Part shown: piece after piece, positions 31,051 to 40,096 of the stretch
How the letters are laid out: each line of letters begins with the position of its first letter
Position numbering within the stretch: the stretch's first letter is position 1
Assembly: GCA_015680685.1 (NCBI GenBank)
Contig: MNCI01025132.1
Location: forward strand, 298,682 to 338,777
DNA length: 40,096 nucleotides
From: Gnetum montanum
Lineage: Eukaryota; Streptophyta; Gnetopsida; Gnetales; Gnetaceae
Direction: 5' to 3'
The notes under the pieces: model-generated
The model's database searches: none
The model's input: only the letters and a program-made list of their open reading frames with translations
Told to the model about the DNA's origin: nothing
Translations under genes and position numbers: made by a program

Positions 31051-31612
31051 ATGGAAGTTGTTACATCATTTTTTTGCCAATCTGTTAAATGATAAAATTT
31101 TTTTTTTTTTACGTCAGAATTTCGTGTTAGAGAAGTTTCCAGTTTAAGGTCTTAGTGGACCATTACAAATACACATAGTTTGTAAAAAGAAATGCCGAGC
31201 CAAGCGTCTCAGGTGCTAGCGTATGAAATGAGATGAAAAGTGCAACGTGGCACGTCTAGCGTATCGAAATGGTTGGATTTGCATCTCGCACAAACCGTAG
31301 TTAATGTGGCCGAATTACGAGGTCATAAGCATTGCGTTAGTTTAGGGTCATTATGGACCGTAACCCAAATGATATTTGTGACATTAATGCCCAAATCCTC
31401 GCGTTTTATGTCATACTGACACACACATTTCGGGAAAGTTCCGCGTCGATCGAGCAGAAATAATCAGTTGGTTTTGAGCATTTTGTTTATAAACAAGTGG
31501 TTCATACCCAAAGCAGGTTACCAATATCGCAAATTTGGACCTGGTTATAGTGAGAAGAGAGCGTGAGCAGATGATTTTTCGAGGACTTTGTTCAATTGCG
31601 ACTTTTGCAAGA
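31051..31612. other. Divergent intergenic region of element C
   Basis: This lies between the minus-strand pol and the plus-strand multi-exon gene. It holds a poly-T run (31096-31111), two stray copies of the 34-bp repeat word (AGTTTAAGGTCTTAGTGGAC at 31141 and a variant near 31340), and no protein motif. It would contain the plus-strand gene's promoter, but no clear TATA box was identified. Confidence 0.45.
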
Positions 31613-34600
31613 ATGGCACCTAAGGTTAAAGGAAAGAACGCTAAGTTGGCCAGGATTGACGAGATGTAGGAAAGTTTGTAGCGGATTTCACAGGCCAGAG
31701 TAGAAGCTCTGGAAGTTACTTTGCTTAACCGGTAAGTCTCTGTCCACTCTTTTACGCTATTGTCATGTTTGTTGCGGCGTCGTGGTTTGTATATTTTGGG
31801 TTCTTATGTTGGTCGGGCGTTAATGTCTATTTGTACGAACTGAACTATTGTTATGGAGGTTTAGGTGATACGGAATAATGTTGTGCAAAGATAATGTATA
31901 GCGTGTAGATGTAATGTAATTAGAGTTTTATAACAGTTATATATTACGCTGGAGTAATATGTAGTATTTGCCTGCATCGCCGTCGTCAGAGACGGACCTT
32001 GAGCAGTTACAAGGGTTTAGGCAGTTTTGGCTATGCATCTCTAGTATACGCTATAATTTCCAGGAATTGTGCAAGCCCTAGTGTGGCGTAACAAATGTTC
32101 ATGTCTAGATTTTTTCTAACAGTAATACATTTGTATCCTATAGTATTATGCTAAAGCTCGTCCTAATTGTTTTGGACATCGTGGGCGTTCTGTGCTGTGT
32201 ACATATCCCCGCAGCCAATGTTTCTCCTCCTCATGCTCATCTAAAGGAGGAGGCGGTGTGGTTCTGAAGAGACGCGTGGGATTTTTTGCAATTTTTGCTT
32301 CGCAATTACAGCGTAATCTTCTGGTCACATCTACCAAGCGATGTAGCTGCTGCTATTTTAGAGATGCTATTGGTCAGTTTGACGCAGAGCGTCTTAGCGT
32401 TTCTGTCAGACGGTGCGATTGAAACTATGCAAGTGCAAGACCGCGAACAGAATGTCAGGGGTTTAAGGTGTTTAAGCTAGATCTGGGAGATGCCCAGGTT
32501 TAACTATTATCACTCTTATAACACTTTGTTCATGGCCCGTCATCCCACAACTTATTTCCAGAATCCACCTGGTACCGTGTATTACGCAAGCGGGTAAGTT
32601 TCATTTTACTCCGCAGTATTGTAATGCTAACTACTGTTTAGACACATATTGAGCGTAAAGAGTTGTTTGTATTCCATGACATAGGTTCTTTATCAATGAA
32701 AATGGTCTTATGGGCAATAATGATACGTTGTCGTTGGCCAAGAGGGTTATAAGGGAGTTTACCTCCATCAGCAACGTGCGGGCTGCTGTCATGGAACATC
32801 TAGCATTCGAGATCCTAGAATACCCTACCCGTTATGCTGATTTCTTTTCGAGATGCAAGAAACTCAGATGGTTGGAGAGGGAGTGGACTTTGGACCCTCC
32901 CCTTACCGTTGTAGATGTACGAAGGAAAATCCCCCCGTTTCCTTTACCTTTCGGGCCTGGTAAGCTTTGTGGTAATAATGAATTAGATCAATGTTTGTCG
33001 ATGTGTGATGATGATGTGAAATCATCGTGGTTTAGGTTTAACTGTGGTTTCGTGTTAATAGTCAGGGAATCGCGGGAGATTATGATCATGGCTTTCGGTC
33101 GTGAGGCTAACAGTCTCTTCTTCCGTTATGGTGACATAAAGGAGGCACAATGTTGGCTCGGCCATAGGGTAGCCCCAATTGTAGTAACCAATAACATTCG
33201 AGAAGCTGGACTAATGGACCTTTTCTTGGCCATAACCCCTGACGCTACTACTGGAGAAATGTTGACCCTAGCAACTCCTTTAGCGAGGAAGCTAAGCATC
33301 TCTGCATACGCGTACGTAATGTGCGCGTAAATTTTGATATTGATGCTTAGCTATTCGTTGATCTCTTTGGGGTCCCCTTCAATGGTTTCCCCATAGATGA
33401 AAAGTCGAAGAGGAGCTCCAAGCTCCAGAAAGAGATAGAGGAGTGGTTGCGGGTTCAAAAAGAAACTAAAGGGATCCCTGGCAATAAGATTGAGTTGGAG
33501 GTGGCCAACACCATTTACCCCCTTTTTCGGGCCCGGGCCTTCCCCAAGACACTCTCGCAAGGGAGATTCCTCACCATCGAGTAGGCCCGAATTATGCGAG
33601 AGGTCTTAGAGGAGGGGACATGCTTCAATTGGGTAAGCTATTTTGTTGAAGGCTTGTACGTTGAGATGGTCAGGCTTCGCCAGAGGCTTGAAACCCGTTT
33701 CAACGTGCATTTTGCCTTCTTCATAGCTTGCTTTCGGCATTTTGCCGAATTTCTAGTGGTTCAGAGGAGTGGGGTTTGGGTGCAGCAAGATCACACCCAA
33801 ATTTCCAAACCATGGATCTCTCATATTTTTGGCACTATCTGGTCGCAAGACCCTCCTGAAGGGATCGGGGAGTCGTTGTCGGTAACGATTAGAAGTATGG
33901 CATCACCTCGAACGCGGGGACAAGACAGTGTGGGTGGAGTGCCCCCCTCTTACACCGGCGATGCGTCAAGAGGGAAGCACCTGGCTGCTGAGATAGTGGA
34001 TTCATTAGTGCTGTGGAAAAGGCCTCATTTAATCGAGGGATCTGCCGAGCTAGCGGGTGGTGTCGAAAAAAAGATGCAAATCAGGTTCCAGCGGAGTATT
34101 CTTCCAGGCGGTAAGTGTCCAAATATGTTAGCGGGTATGGTTTGCGTAGAGATATTGTAGCGTAACATTTGTTGAACAAAAGTGAAATCTTATGTTAACT
34201 AGCCATGTTGTATAATAGCGAGGGAAAAAATTGTAGACCGGTTGACCTCTGAAACAGGGGCTATGGTCTTAAGGTGTGGAGAAGGGGCCTCAGTCTTAGA
34301 AGAAGAGGCCCTAGTTAATAAGGCGAGGAGTGCACAACCTCCTGCGCATGAAGAGGAAATAACTGTGGAGGATGCCGAAGTCCTTTCGGTTGGAATTAAC
34401 CGAGGCAAGTGATTTGTTACTTGATAAAATTAATTTTTTTTCACGACGCAATGGTAGACCCTAAACAACTTCTACAGGTTATACTAGTCATTGTAATGTC
34501 TTAGTGATAACTTTTATTTTGCATAATAGGTGACCAGAGCGTGCCCTTGACAATAGTGACGACTCAATCCTAGGGCGAATTTCCTAATAAATTCGCCTTT

Positions 34601-35770
34601 ATGGAAGGCATTGTCCAAGACATGATCAATCACTTAGAGCGCATTGATCCGGAAGTTGGTACGCTACAATCATTACGCAAAGGTTATTTTACTATGACAT
34701 TACGCTACCTAATTATGTCTAACTGTTATTCTCTATGTTATTAGGAGCTCGCCTCAAATGGGACCCGTCAGATCCTATTGATTTAGAAACCGTCGAGCCT
34801 TCATCAGAAGTGACCATCGTGCTGTACAACATTTACGATGAGATATGGAAATGTGCTTTACGCTCAACTCGCTCCTTATGGGAATGTCAGAATGTGAACG
34901 AGGACCTCTGAAAGAGATTGCAGAGGTTGGAAAAGGAGAGAGTGGCTCTACGCGATGAGGTTGGGGATCTAAGATCTCGGAATGAATTCCTGCAAGCCCA
35001 GGAGATAGGAAGCGAGGACTGGAGGAAAGCTGTCGTTGACTACGCCCGTTATTGGGTTGTCGTTAGGAACAGTGTCCAAACTAGTCGTGAACTGGTTGAA
35101 CAGCGTAAGCAAATGGACCTCCTTGCTCAGAAGAACCAAGATTGGAAGGACTTTAGCGCGAGCATTCAAGAGTGGGGGAAAACACAAAAAGATCACAAAC
35201 AGGTCTACAAACGAGAAAGCGCTGCCTACTGTCAACATTATAGGGACTCTGCCGTCGAGGCTCAATCCCTTCAGCTGTTTCTCGACGTTATTGGCGCTTC
35301 CAAGGCATTCGAAAAGTTCCAGGAGCAAGTGACGATGAGTGCCTCTCCGGAAAGGGAAGTGACTCTTCTTGGAAGTGAGACTACCGTCCCTTCTTTCTTC
35401 CCTGAACCACCCTGATGGACTCCCGTGGAGAAGGGGAAGGTCAAGGCTAGAACTAATCTAGGGGATGGGGTTTGGTTTGAGCTCACCGAGGATGAAATCA
35501 TGTGACGTCTATGGATTGGCTTAAAACAAGTCCCCTTTGCTGCTGATGCAGGACCATCACAGGTAATTTCCAGTATTATTACATTTTTGTTATACCTAGT
35601 TTTGACAATGATGCTAATCTATGTACCATGTCTGATCGCAGGAACGACCTGGGGAGATTCCTCGACAAGATGAAGCTAACAAAGGTGGTGGTCCTTGTGA
35701 AGAGGGTTTACAGGAAATAGAGAGTGCTCAAGGGTCTCACGAAGAGGACCGCCCTTATGAAGGAGGCGTA
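31613..35770 (+). pseudogene. Multi-exon antisense gene in element C, function unknown
   Basis: Exons read as 31613-31731, 32215-32593, 32685-34110, 34219-34404, 34530-34668, 34745-35562 and 35642 to the breakpoint. Donors are GTAAGT, GTAAGT, GTAAGT, GCAAGT, GTACGC and GTAATT; all acceptors end AG. Phases agree across five junctions: 2, 1, 1, 1, 0. Only the first junction is off by one base, and a further small exon near 31994-32041 could explain it. The product would exceed 1000 residues. It has a basic start (MAPKVKGKNAKLARIDEM), segments such as LPSDVAAAILEMLLVSLTQ, NYYHSYNTLFMARHPTTYFQ and EREWTLDPPLTVVDVRRKIP, an acidic stretch in exon 4, and a coiled coil in exon 6 (LEKERVALRDEVGDLRSRNE). 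No family was recognised. Ten in-frame stops (six TAG, four TGA) and one frameshift near 33320 disable it. Its strand is opposite to pol. Confidence 0.65.
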
Positions 35771-35805
35771 TGCGATATCGTGACCTAATGAATCACAATT
35801 CATCA
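35771..35805 (-). repeat. 35-bp remnant of the element B 5' LTR
   Basis: It matches the last 35 bp of B's other LTR at 33 of 35 positions (TGCGATATCGTGACCTAAT, then AATCAC and ATTCATCA). It is followed at once by the AAGCC target duplication. The base before it belongs to the antisense gene's last exon. Confidence 0.85.
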
Positions 35806-35810
35806 AAGCC
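35806..35810. repeat. Target-site duplication of element B, right copy
   Basis: AAGCC is identical to 18081-18085. Host-like AT-rich sequence of about 110 bp follows before element D. Confidence 0.85.
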
Positions 35811-35917
35811 TAAGAATCTCTAGAAGTTTTTCCAATGAAAAGTTTCTACTTAACTAAATTATCATTTTAATAATGTTTGTGCATCGTATATGAATATTTG
35901 TTTTCTAAGAATATGAT

Positions 35918-36980
35918 TGATGAGTGGCAAGGTACCCCTACACTTGACCTTACGAAATGAGCGTAGCACGCGCAATCCGGTCGAACTCCGCAGACTAAGT
36001 GCGTACACGCCCCATGGGACAGTTGGGGTTAATCATTCGTTGTCTTCCCAGACTTACTTGTGGTTGTCACGGTGTATGGTTAAGTAAGTTCGAGGTATAT
36101 AATTTTTTATGGTCTTTTATGTTTTTCTCCTATGCTATTGAGGTGAAGGGTTGAGAAACTAACTAACTCTAACTAATGACTAAGTCTAAATTACCTAGTG
36201 TCAGCATCCGTTCCCACTTACCATACACACCCTAAACCGATGCAACCGCGGCTACCAAACGCTAATCGTTGCTAGGATTACTGCGCGTAACGCACGTGCT
36301 CGAAGTGGTCATACTGAGGCAATTAACTAGGAGGAAAGGGTTGAGAGAATCTATCTAGCCTAAGTGCGATGAGCAACTGATTCCTTGACTAACCGTACAC
36401 ATCTGGGACTACCACTAGGATTACCAAGCGTAGATCCTAGATACGCCACTGGGTTACCAAGTAGTCACACTAGATGCTCGTAATCAAGTCATACTCATAC
36501 CGCATGCGATGAGCAGCCGATTCCTTGACTATCCGTACACATCCTTAGATGCTCGTAATCAAGTCGTACTCATTCCACATTCTAGGAGTTTAAGGGTGAG
36601 AGAGAAAACAATAAATAAAATCCTATTCCATGGACTGCAAGGTTTATCCAGGAAGTTCGTCTTTATTGCCGTACACAACTTGTGTTCAGGTACAATGTTG
36701 CTCAAATAAAGATCCGTTCAATTTAGGACTCCTACTGCGGGCACATGGAAAATATTCTATCTCTAGAGTGATCAAACTGCCAGAGTTTCTCTACTTCTAA
36801 CTCAAGATGAGAAAACAAGGGAGAGCTGCCTCTTATTTATAGATATGACGGTGGACTGCGATATTGCGTACGTGACATTGCAGGGGATGATGCGACATCG
36901 TAGGGGATGATGCAATATTGCATGGGATGCGATATCGCGACGGCCGTGATATCGCGGCTCATGTGAATCGTGTCTCATCA
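35918..36980 (-). repeat. Element D 3' LTR with an internal duplication
   Basis: It begins TGATGAGTGG and ends GTGTCTCATCA. TATTTATAG lies at 36834-36842 and a dense palindrome tract (GCGATATTGCG, GCAATATTGC, GCGATATCGC) at 36858-36956. At 1063 bp it is about 200 bp longer than A's and B's LTRs. A unit with GGTTGAGAGAATCT and CGATGAGCA-TCCTTGACT is present more than once (about 36150-36330, 36330-36505 and a short copy 36503-36600). Confidence 0.85.
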
Positions 36981-36989
36981 TACCCCCAT
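36981..36989 (-). other. Polypurine tract of element D
   Basis: The minus strand CATGGGGGTA abuts the 3' LTR. The inward TGAATGAAAACTCATCCTCG is shared with A and B. Confidence 0.75.
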
Positions 36990-37118
36990 GACTGAATGAA
37001 AACTCATCCTCGAGTTCCTTACAATAATATCGAGAAGGTATGGAATTATTGAGGGGAATGGAACTAATGGGATGACATGTGAACGGATCATCATTACAAT
37101 ACTTGACAAAATTGGTGT

Positions 37119-37352
37119 TCATGACAACAAGGGTGAACACCTTATTACAATGACATCAAGCCTTAGTTGGCAGCTGAGAAAGAAAGAAAGAGAGAGAGAG
37201 AAAGAAGTGTTGCTGCTGCCAACGTCAAGATTGCGCCGTCCATTGTCCATCGGTAAGCGCACCATCGATCTTGCTCCTTGCATAGCTGCTTCCAGCATGG
37301 CTCCATTCCAAGTGTTTGCTCCCGATCCAATCCGTTGTTGTATGATCGCCAT
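37119..37352 (-). CDS. Short ORF of element D in the ORF2 position
   Basis: The ATG at 37352 sits in context like the ORF2 start of A and B (GCCATTTGC compared with GGCCATTTG and GGCCATCTGC on the plus strand). The 77-residue product begins MAIIQQRIGSGANTWNGAML. Its C-terminal half is Ser/Leu/Phe-rich because it crosses a GA microsatellite (37179-37205). No family was recognised. It may be a remnant ORF2 start with unrelated sequence behind it, and it may not be expressed. Confidence 0.35.
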   Translation of the reverse strand: MAIIQQRIGSGANTWNGAMLEAAMQGARSMVRLPMDNGRRNLDVGSSNTSFSLSLSFFLSCQLRLDVIVIRCSPLLS

Positions 37353-37373
37353 TTGCACACACAACACAATCAT

Positions 37374-38948
37374 ATATTAGCAAGGGTAAATGAATCATCA
37401 TGTAATTAATACCTTGCTTCGGTGTAAGTTCATTGGCTAAGTTGTGGTATGGCTGATATGGATCGGGAGATATAGTAATGATGACTACCGAAGGTGTAGG
37501 GGTTAGGAAGAAAATCAAAAAATTCGGGGCTAGGAGAAAATCGAAAAAATCGGGCCCTCTACCCCCATGACTAATCGCAAACCTCCGGTAGCGTTAGAAT
37601 GGAGAAAGAAAAAAAGTAAGAAAGATAGATAAAAAGGGACAACTATGGCATCGATGAAATGGGTGTCAAGATGGAAATGAACAAAATAAAATTAATTGCA
37701 AAATGTTAAGGGAAAGAATTTAACTAATGTTCCAAATAGGAATGTCAGTGGGTCCTCCCCAAAGCAGGCTCATGCCTTTAATGCCCTGACAAACCCACAT
37801 TCAAAGAGTCCGTAAGCTCTAGGAATGTCATTTGGAACAAGAGGTAAAGTCTTAACCACAAGCGTTTACCAAAAAGAAAACAATGCATCTACCAAAATAT
37901 ACACTAATGATACAACCGACAATGAGGTGAACAATGGAGAGAAGGGTGGAGAGAAGAGGATGGAATGGAATCCCAAGAACAAGGTGGTGCACAGCCCCTT
38001 GTGTGTTTCATGATTAATGTGATTTAGCAAATCCCATTCCAAGTTCGGCCTCGAACCAAGCACATCCAGTGACTTCACATCAATGCATTCAGCTAAACCA
38101 TCCACTTGGATAACAAGAATGCCTTCCCCAAGAGTCACCACCATTCCAACGAAACAAAGGAGAGAATGGGAAGCGAGAAGGGCCTTAGTTAGAGGGAACA
38201 CTTTTGGTTCCATAACCAGTGCTTGTAGCCCAAGTTTATTTCGTCTAAGGGGTGTGCTTTGAATTCTCACTTAGTTTTGTTTTGTTTTGTGTTTTATGTT
38301 TTTATGCGTGAGAATCATACCATGCAAAGACTTCTTATTTTTATTGACTCAACTTCTGATAATTGGGTAACATCGGAACGACAAGAAGAACTCAAAAAGA
38401 AAACATCCAAGCACCTAAGAGAATGGCCAACAAAAAAGCATCAAGTTCCCTTGAAGTCACACCCTTTTCAATCCTTGAGTCCTTCCTTAGTTTGAAAAAT
38501 GCCCAGTCACCGATTCATTTAAGTTCTTATTAGAAGGGGACTGTACATTTCCAAGCCGAGAGAGACCAAAGAAACTAGTGGATGGATGGATGAAGTGGTC
38601 TCATTGCCTGCCATATCAAAAGAAACATACCTTAGTATCAACATTGTGACTTAAAGGTAAAAACCAAAAATTAGCAATCAATATGAAAATAGTTCATACC
38701 ATCATTCCGAACACTTATTGGGTGACAAACTTATAGGGTGGATCACACACACACACACACAAATGGAAAAGTAGAACAATGTTGTAAAACAAAAACAAGA
38801 AAAGTTAAAGAAAGTTGTAAAACAAAAACTAGAAAAGTTAAAGAAATTTGTAAAACAAAAATGTGTAAGACAAAAATGTTGAAAAACAAAAATGTGTAAA
38901 ACAAAAATGTGTAAAAAAAACGTAAAAAGAACTGAGGGCCCCATATGA
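37374..38948 (-). other. Non-coding middle of element D
   Basis: It includes polypurine-tract-like ACCCCCATGACT (37561) and CTCCCCCATGACT (38966), and the GGGTCCTCCCCAAAGCAGG block (37750-37768). There is also a CA microsatellite (38745-38761) followed by tandem AAAACAAAAATGTGTAA-type repeats (38785-38925). No protein was recognised. Confidence 0.55.
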
Positions 38949-40096
38949 TTAGCATAGGTGGCTATCTCCCCCATGACTGAGTGGAAAGGGAGAGATCCGA
39001 AATAATGAGCACTTGTTTGAATTTCTTAAAAGTGTCCAACTTCTCCTAATTGATAATCTTAGATTAAGGGGTGGAAGTTGGCAACACTCATATTCCAATG
39101 TATATATGCTTTCGTTATGGGCATGGGTTTCCTCAGTTCGTTCCATGCATATTTGGTTGCTCCTTCGAGTAGCTGTCAACCACGGGGTGTCTACTACTGG
39201 TTGTGTGGCTGCTACATACAGGCATCTTTGTTGCAAAGTTTCAAGGGCACACCTGTTACATGGAGGCATTTCCTCCATGTCATCACCCGATGAATCACTG
39301 TATGTGATGCATGGAACTTTCCTCTTCTCAATCTTTCCAAAAATGTTTATCTTAAAGATTTCCAAGGAAAGATCATGGATCCTAAGGCATGCGTCTACTG
39401 TACTAAGCCATGCCCTTTCCATTATAATCGGTAAGTTCCCTTCGTTGTTATTAACTTCAATCACCAGGAAATCAGCTGGGTAAGACCAACCACACAGAGT
39501 GGTAATGATGTCCTCCACCAATCCCAAGGGAATGGTGATGGACTGGTCTATCAACTCTAGTTGAATGTTGCTCTTCTTAAGTTGGGGCAGGTTCTAGGCA
39601 TGATACATATCTTGTGAAATTAAGTTAACTCTAGAACCTGAGTCAAGAAGAGCCCTATGTGGTTTATTTCCAGTGATTTGTAAATAGATTAAGGGACTCC
39701 CAGGGTCAGTTAATTTCCTGGGAAGGTGGCCTACCTTGATCCAGTCGGTTACGGTATGCGTTAAGCTCTGTTGGACTGAAGGGTGCTTCAAAGTGTTAGG
39801 TGGTGGAGGAGTGTACATGGGCCCAACTGTTTGTTGTGAGAGGTTGTTTGGGCTTTTGGTTATGAAGAAGGGTCTTCTCTTTTTACAGTTGTTAGAACCA
39901 GCAGCAGGTTGAATATTTACAGCTCTCGCAACGTGACGTTGCTGTGGTTGGGTAGGAAGTTCCCCTTGCATTGTTGGAGTAGGAGGTGTTATAGGAACTA
40001 CTTGTGGAAGAGGTGCGGATGGATTTGGAGGATGGTGTGGGTATGGAGTGTCTCCCGGAGGAGAAGGAGTCCTTCTAAAGTACTCCCGAACTTGGT
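38949..40096 (-). pseudogene. Element D gag tail and aspartic protease (partial)
   Basis: The frame is open from the right edge. A Pro-rich gag tail (SPPGDTPYPHHPPNPSAP, then PTQPQQRHVARAVNIQPAAG) leads to KKRRPFF, a piece also seen in decayed form in A and B. The protease follows with PLIYLQITGNKPHRALLDSG, where the LLDSGS triad holds the catalytic Asp, then VNLISQDMYHA. A TAG near 39597 interrupts it. After the stop it continues SITIPLGLVEDIITTL, GWSYPADFLVIEV and IIMERAWLSTVDACLRI, the usual C-terminal half of an Athila/Tat protease. The frame then runs 100 residues into unrecognised sequence and ends at 38949. Retropepsins cleave the polyprotein in the particle. The N-terminal gag is outside the window. 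Confidence 0.75.

Larger units (their letters stand above)
24708..35770 (-). mobile_element. Element C: Tat-like gypsy retrotransposon nested in B, right end deleted
   Basis: At 24708 the alignment of B to A stops and CpG-richer sequence begins with TGTAACGACGG. In transcript order (minus strand) the visible parts are a partial pol (about 31050-27562), a tandem-repeat region (27535-27166), a spacer, a polypurine tract and a putative 3' LTR. Upstream of pol lies a plus-strand, intron-containing gene (31613 to the right breakpoint). Gag, protease and the 5' LTR are not present. They were probably to the right of 35770 and were lost in the deletion. The second RNase H domain in pol places it in the Tat lineage. 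Whether the plus-strand gene belonged to C or is part of a further insertion cannot be settled here. Confidence 0.7.
18086..35805 (-). mobile_element. Element B: same family as A, carrying a nested element and a large deletion
   Basis: The 3' LTR is 18086-18911, followed inward by the polypurine tract, ORF2, the internal promoter-like module and the 3' part of gag, which stops at 24707 where element C begins. At the far end only the last 35 bp of the 5' LTR survive (35771-35805), followed by the AAGCC target duplication. Gag N-terminus, primer-binding site and about 790 bp of 5' LTR are missing. The simplest history is insertion of B, insertion of C into B's gag, then a deletion from inside C to near the end of B's 5' LTR. 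B retains more CpG than A and has fewer stops in ORF2, so it is probably younger. Confidence 0.8.
35918..40096 (-). mobile_element. Element D: third member of the A/B family, cut by the right window edge
   Basis: A complete 3' LTR (35918-36980), the shared polypurine tract and 3.1 kb of interior are visible. In transcript order there is gag-protease (from the right edge to 38949), a non-coding middle, and a short ORF at 37352-37119 where ORF2 would start. It lacks the PF20167-like ORF2 and the internal array/TATA module, and no RT or integrase is visible. It keeps CpG-rich words (GCGATATCGCG), so it is probably younger than A. The left flank ATGAT would be one target-duplication copy; the other is outside. 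Confidence 0.8.

Noticed and set aside
18086-35805. Reading B and C as one autonomous element with ORF2, pol and antisense gene
   Set aside because: B's alignment to A stops abruptly at 24707 inside gag, C starts with its own TG end and different composition, and pol is not at that position in A. Nesting explains all of this.
38702-38974. Phe-rich minus-strand open frame
   Set aside because: It is a translation of the A-rich tandem repeats and CA microsatellite, with no coding signal.

Overview
The window looks like nuclear DNA from a land plant with a large, transposon-rich genome. The evidence is one host-type exon with a plant-like splice acceptor, a plant LINE with a DUF4283/zinc-knuckle ORF1, and Ty3/gypsy elements of the Tat/Athila group, including a pol with a second RNase H domain. 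A gymnosperm is plausible but cannot be proved from this sequence. No rRNA, tRNA, CRISPR array or prokaryotic gene was seen.

Positions 1-8.7 kb are old host sequence with scattered remnants. A broken LINE (1-1917, minus) lacks its endonuclease and the first half of its reverse transcriptase. The last exon of a type I methionine aminopeptidase lies at 3874-4019 (plus) and is intact. After it come a diverged three-copy repeat (about 4.5-5.0 kb), one unassigned open stretch (5455-5812), and a heavily decayed gypsy RT fragment (7560-8370, minus).

Positions 8.7-40.1 kb are a stack of LTR retrotransposons. Elements A (8705-18000), B (18086-35805) and D (35918 to the right edge) belong to one minus-strand family. 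They share LTR ends TGATGAG...CTCATCA, the polypurine tract GTGGGGGTA and a common internal layout. A is complete, with both LTRs, a 5-bp target duplication (one mismatch), gag and a second ORF (ORF2) with a plant-transposon-like domain plus coiled coils, but it has no protease, RT or integrase. B has the same ORF2 and its AAGCC target duplication is intact, but its gag, primer-binding site and most of its 5' LTR are gone. D carries gag-protease, and a short unrelated-looking ORF sits where ORF2 should start. In A and B a promoter-like module (a palindromic GATATC array plus a TATA box), which is also found in the LTR, recurs inside the element upstream of ORF2.

Element C (24708 to about 35770) is nested in B. 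It is a different, Tat-like element with a minus-strand pol (RT, RNase H, second RNase H, integrase) and a 34-bp minisatellite 3' of pol. Divergent from pol on the plus strand is a gene-like unit of at least seven exons, with well-formed splice sites and matching phases. A deletion joins C's last visible exon directly to the final 35 bp of B's 5' LTR. The antisense multi-exon gene in C and the internal promoter module in A and B are the most unusual features. Every autonomous function in the window is interrupted by stops, frameshifts or deletions, so the elements look dead.
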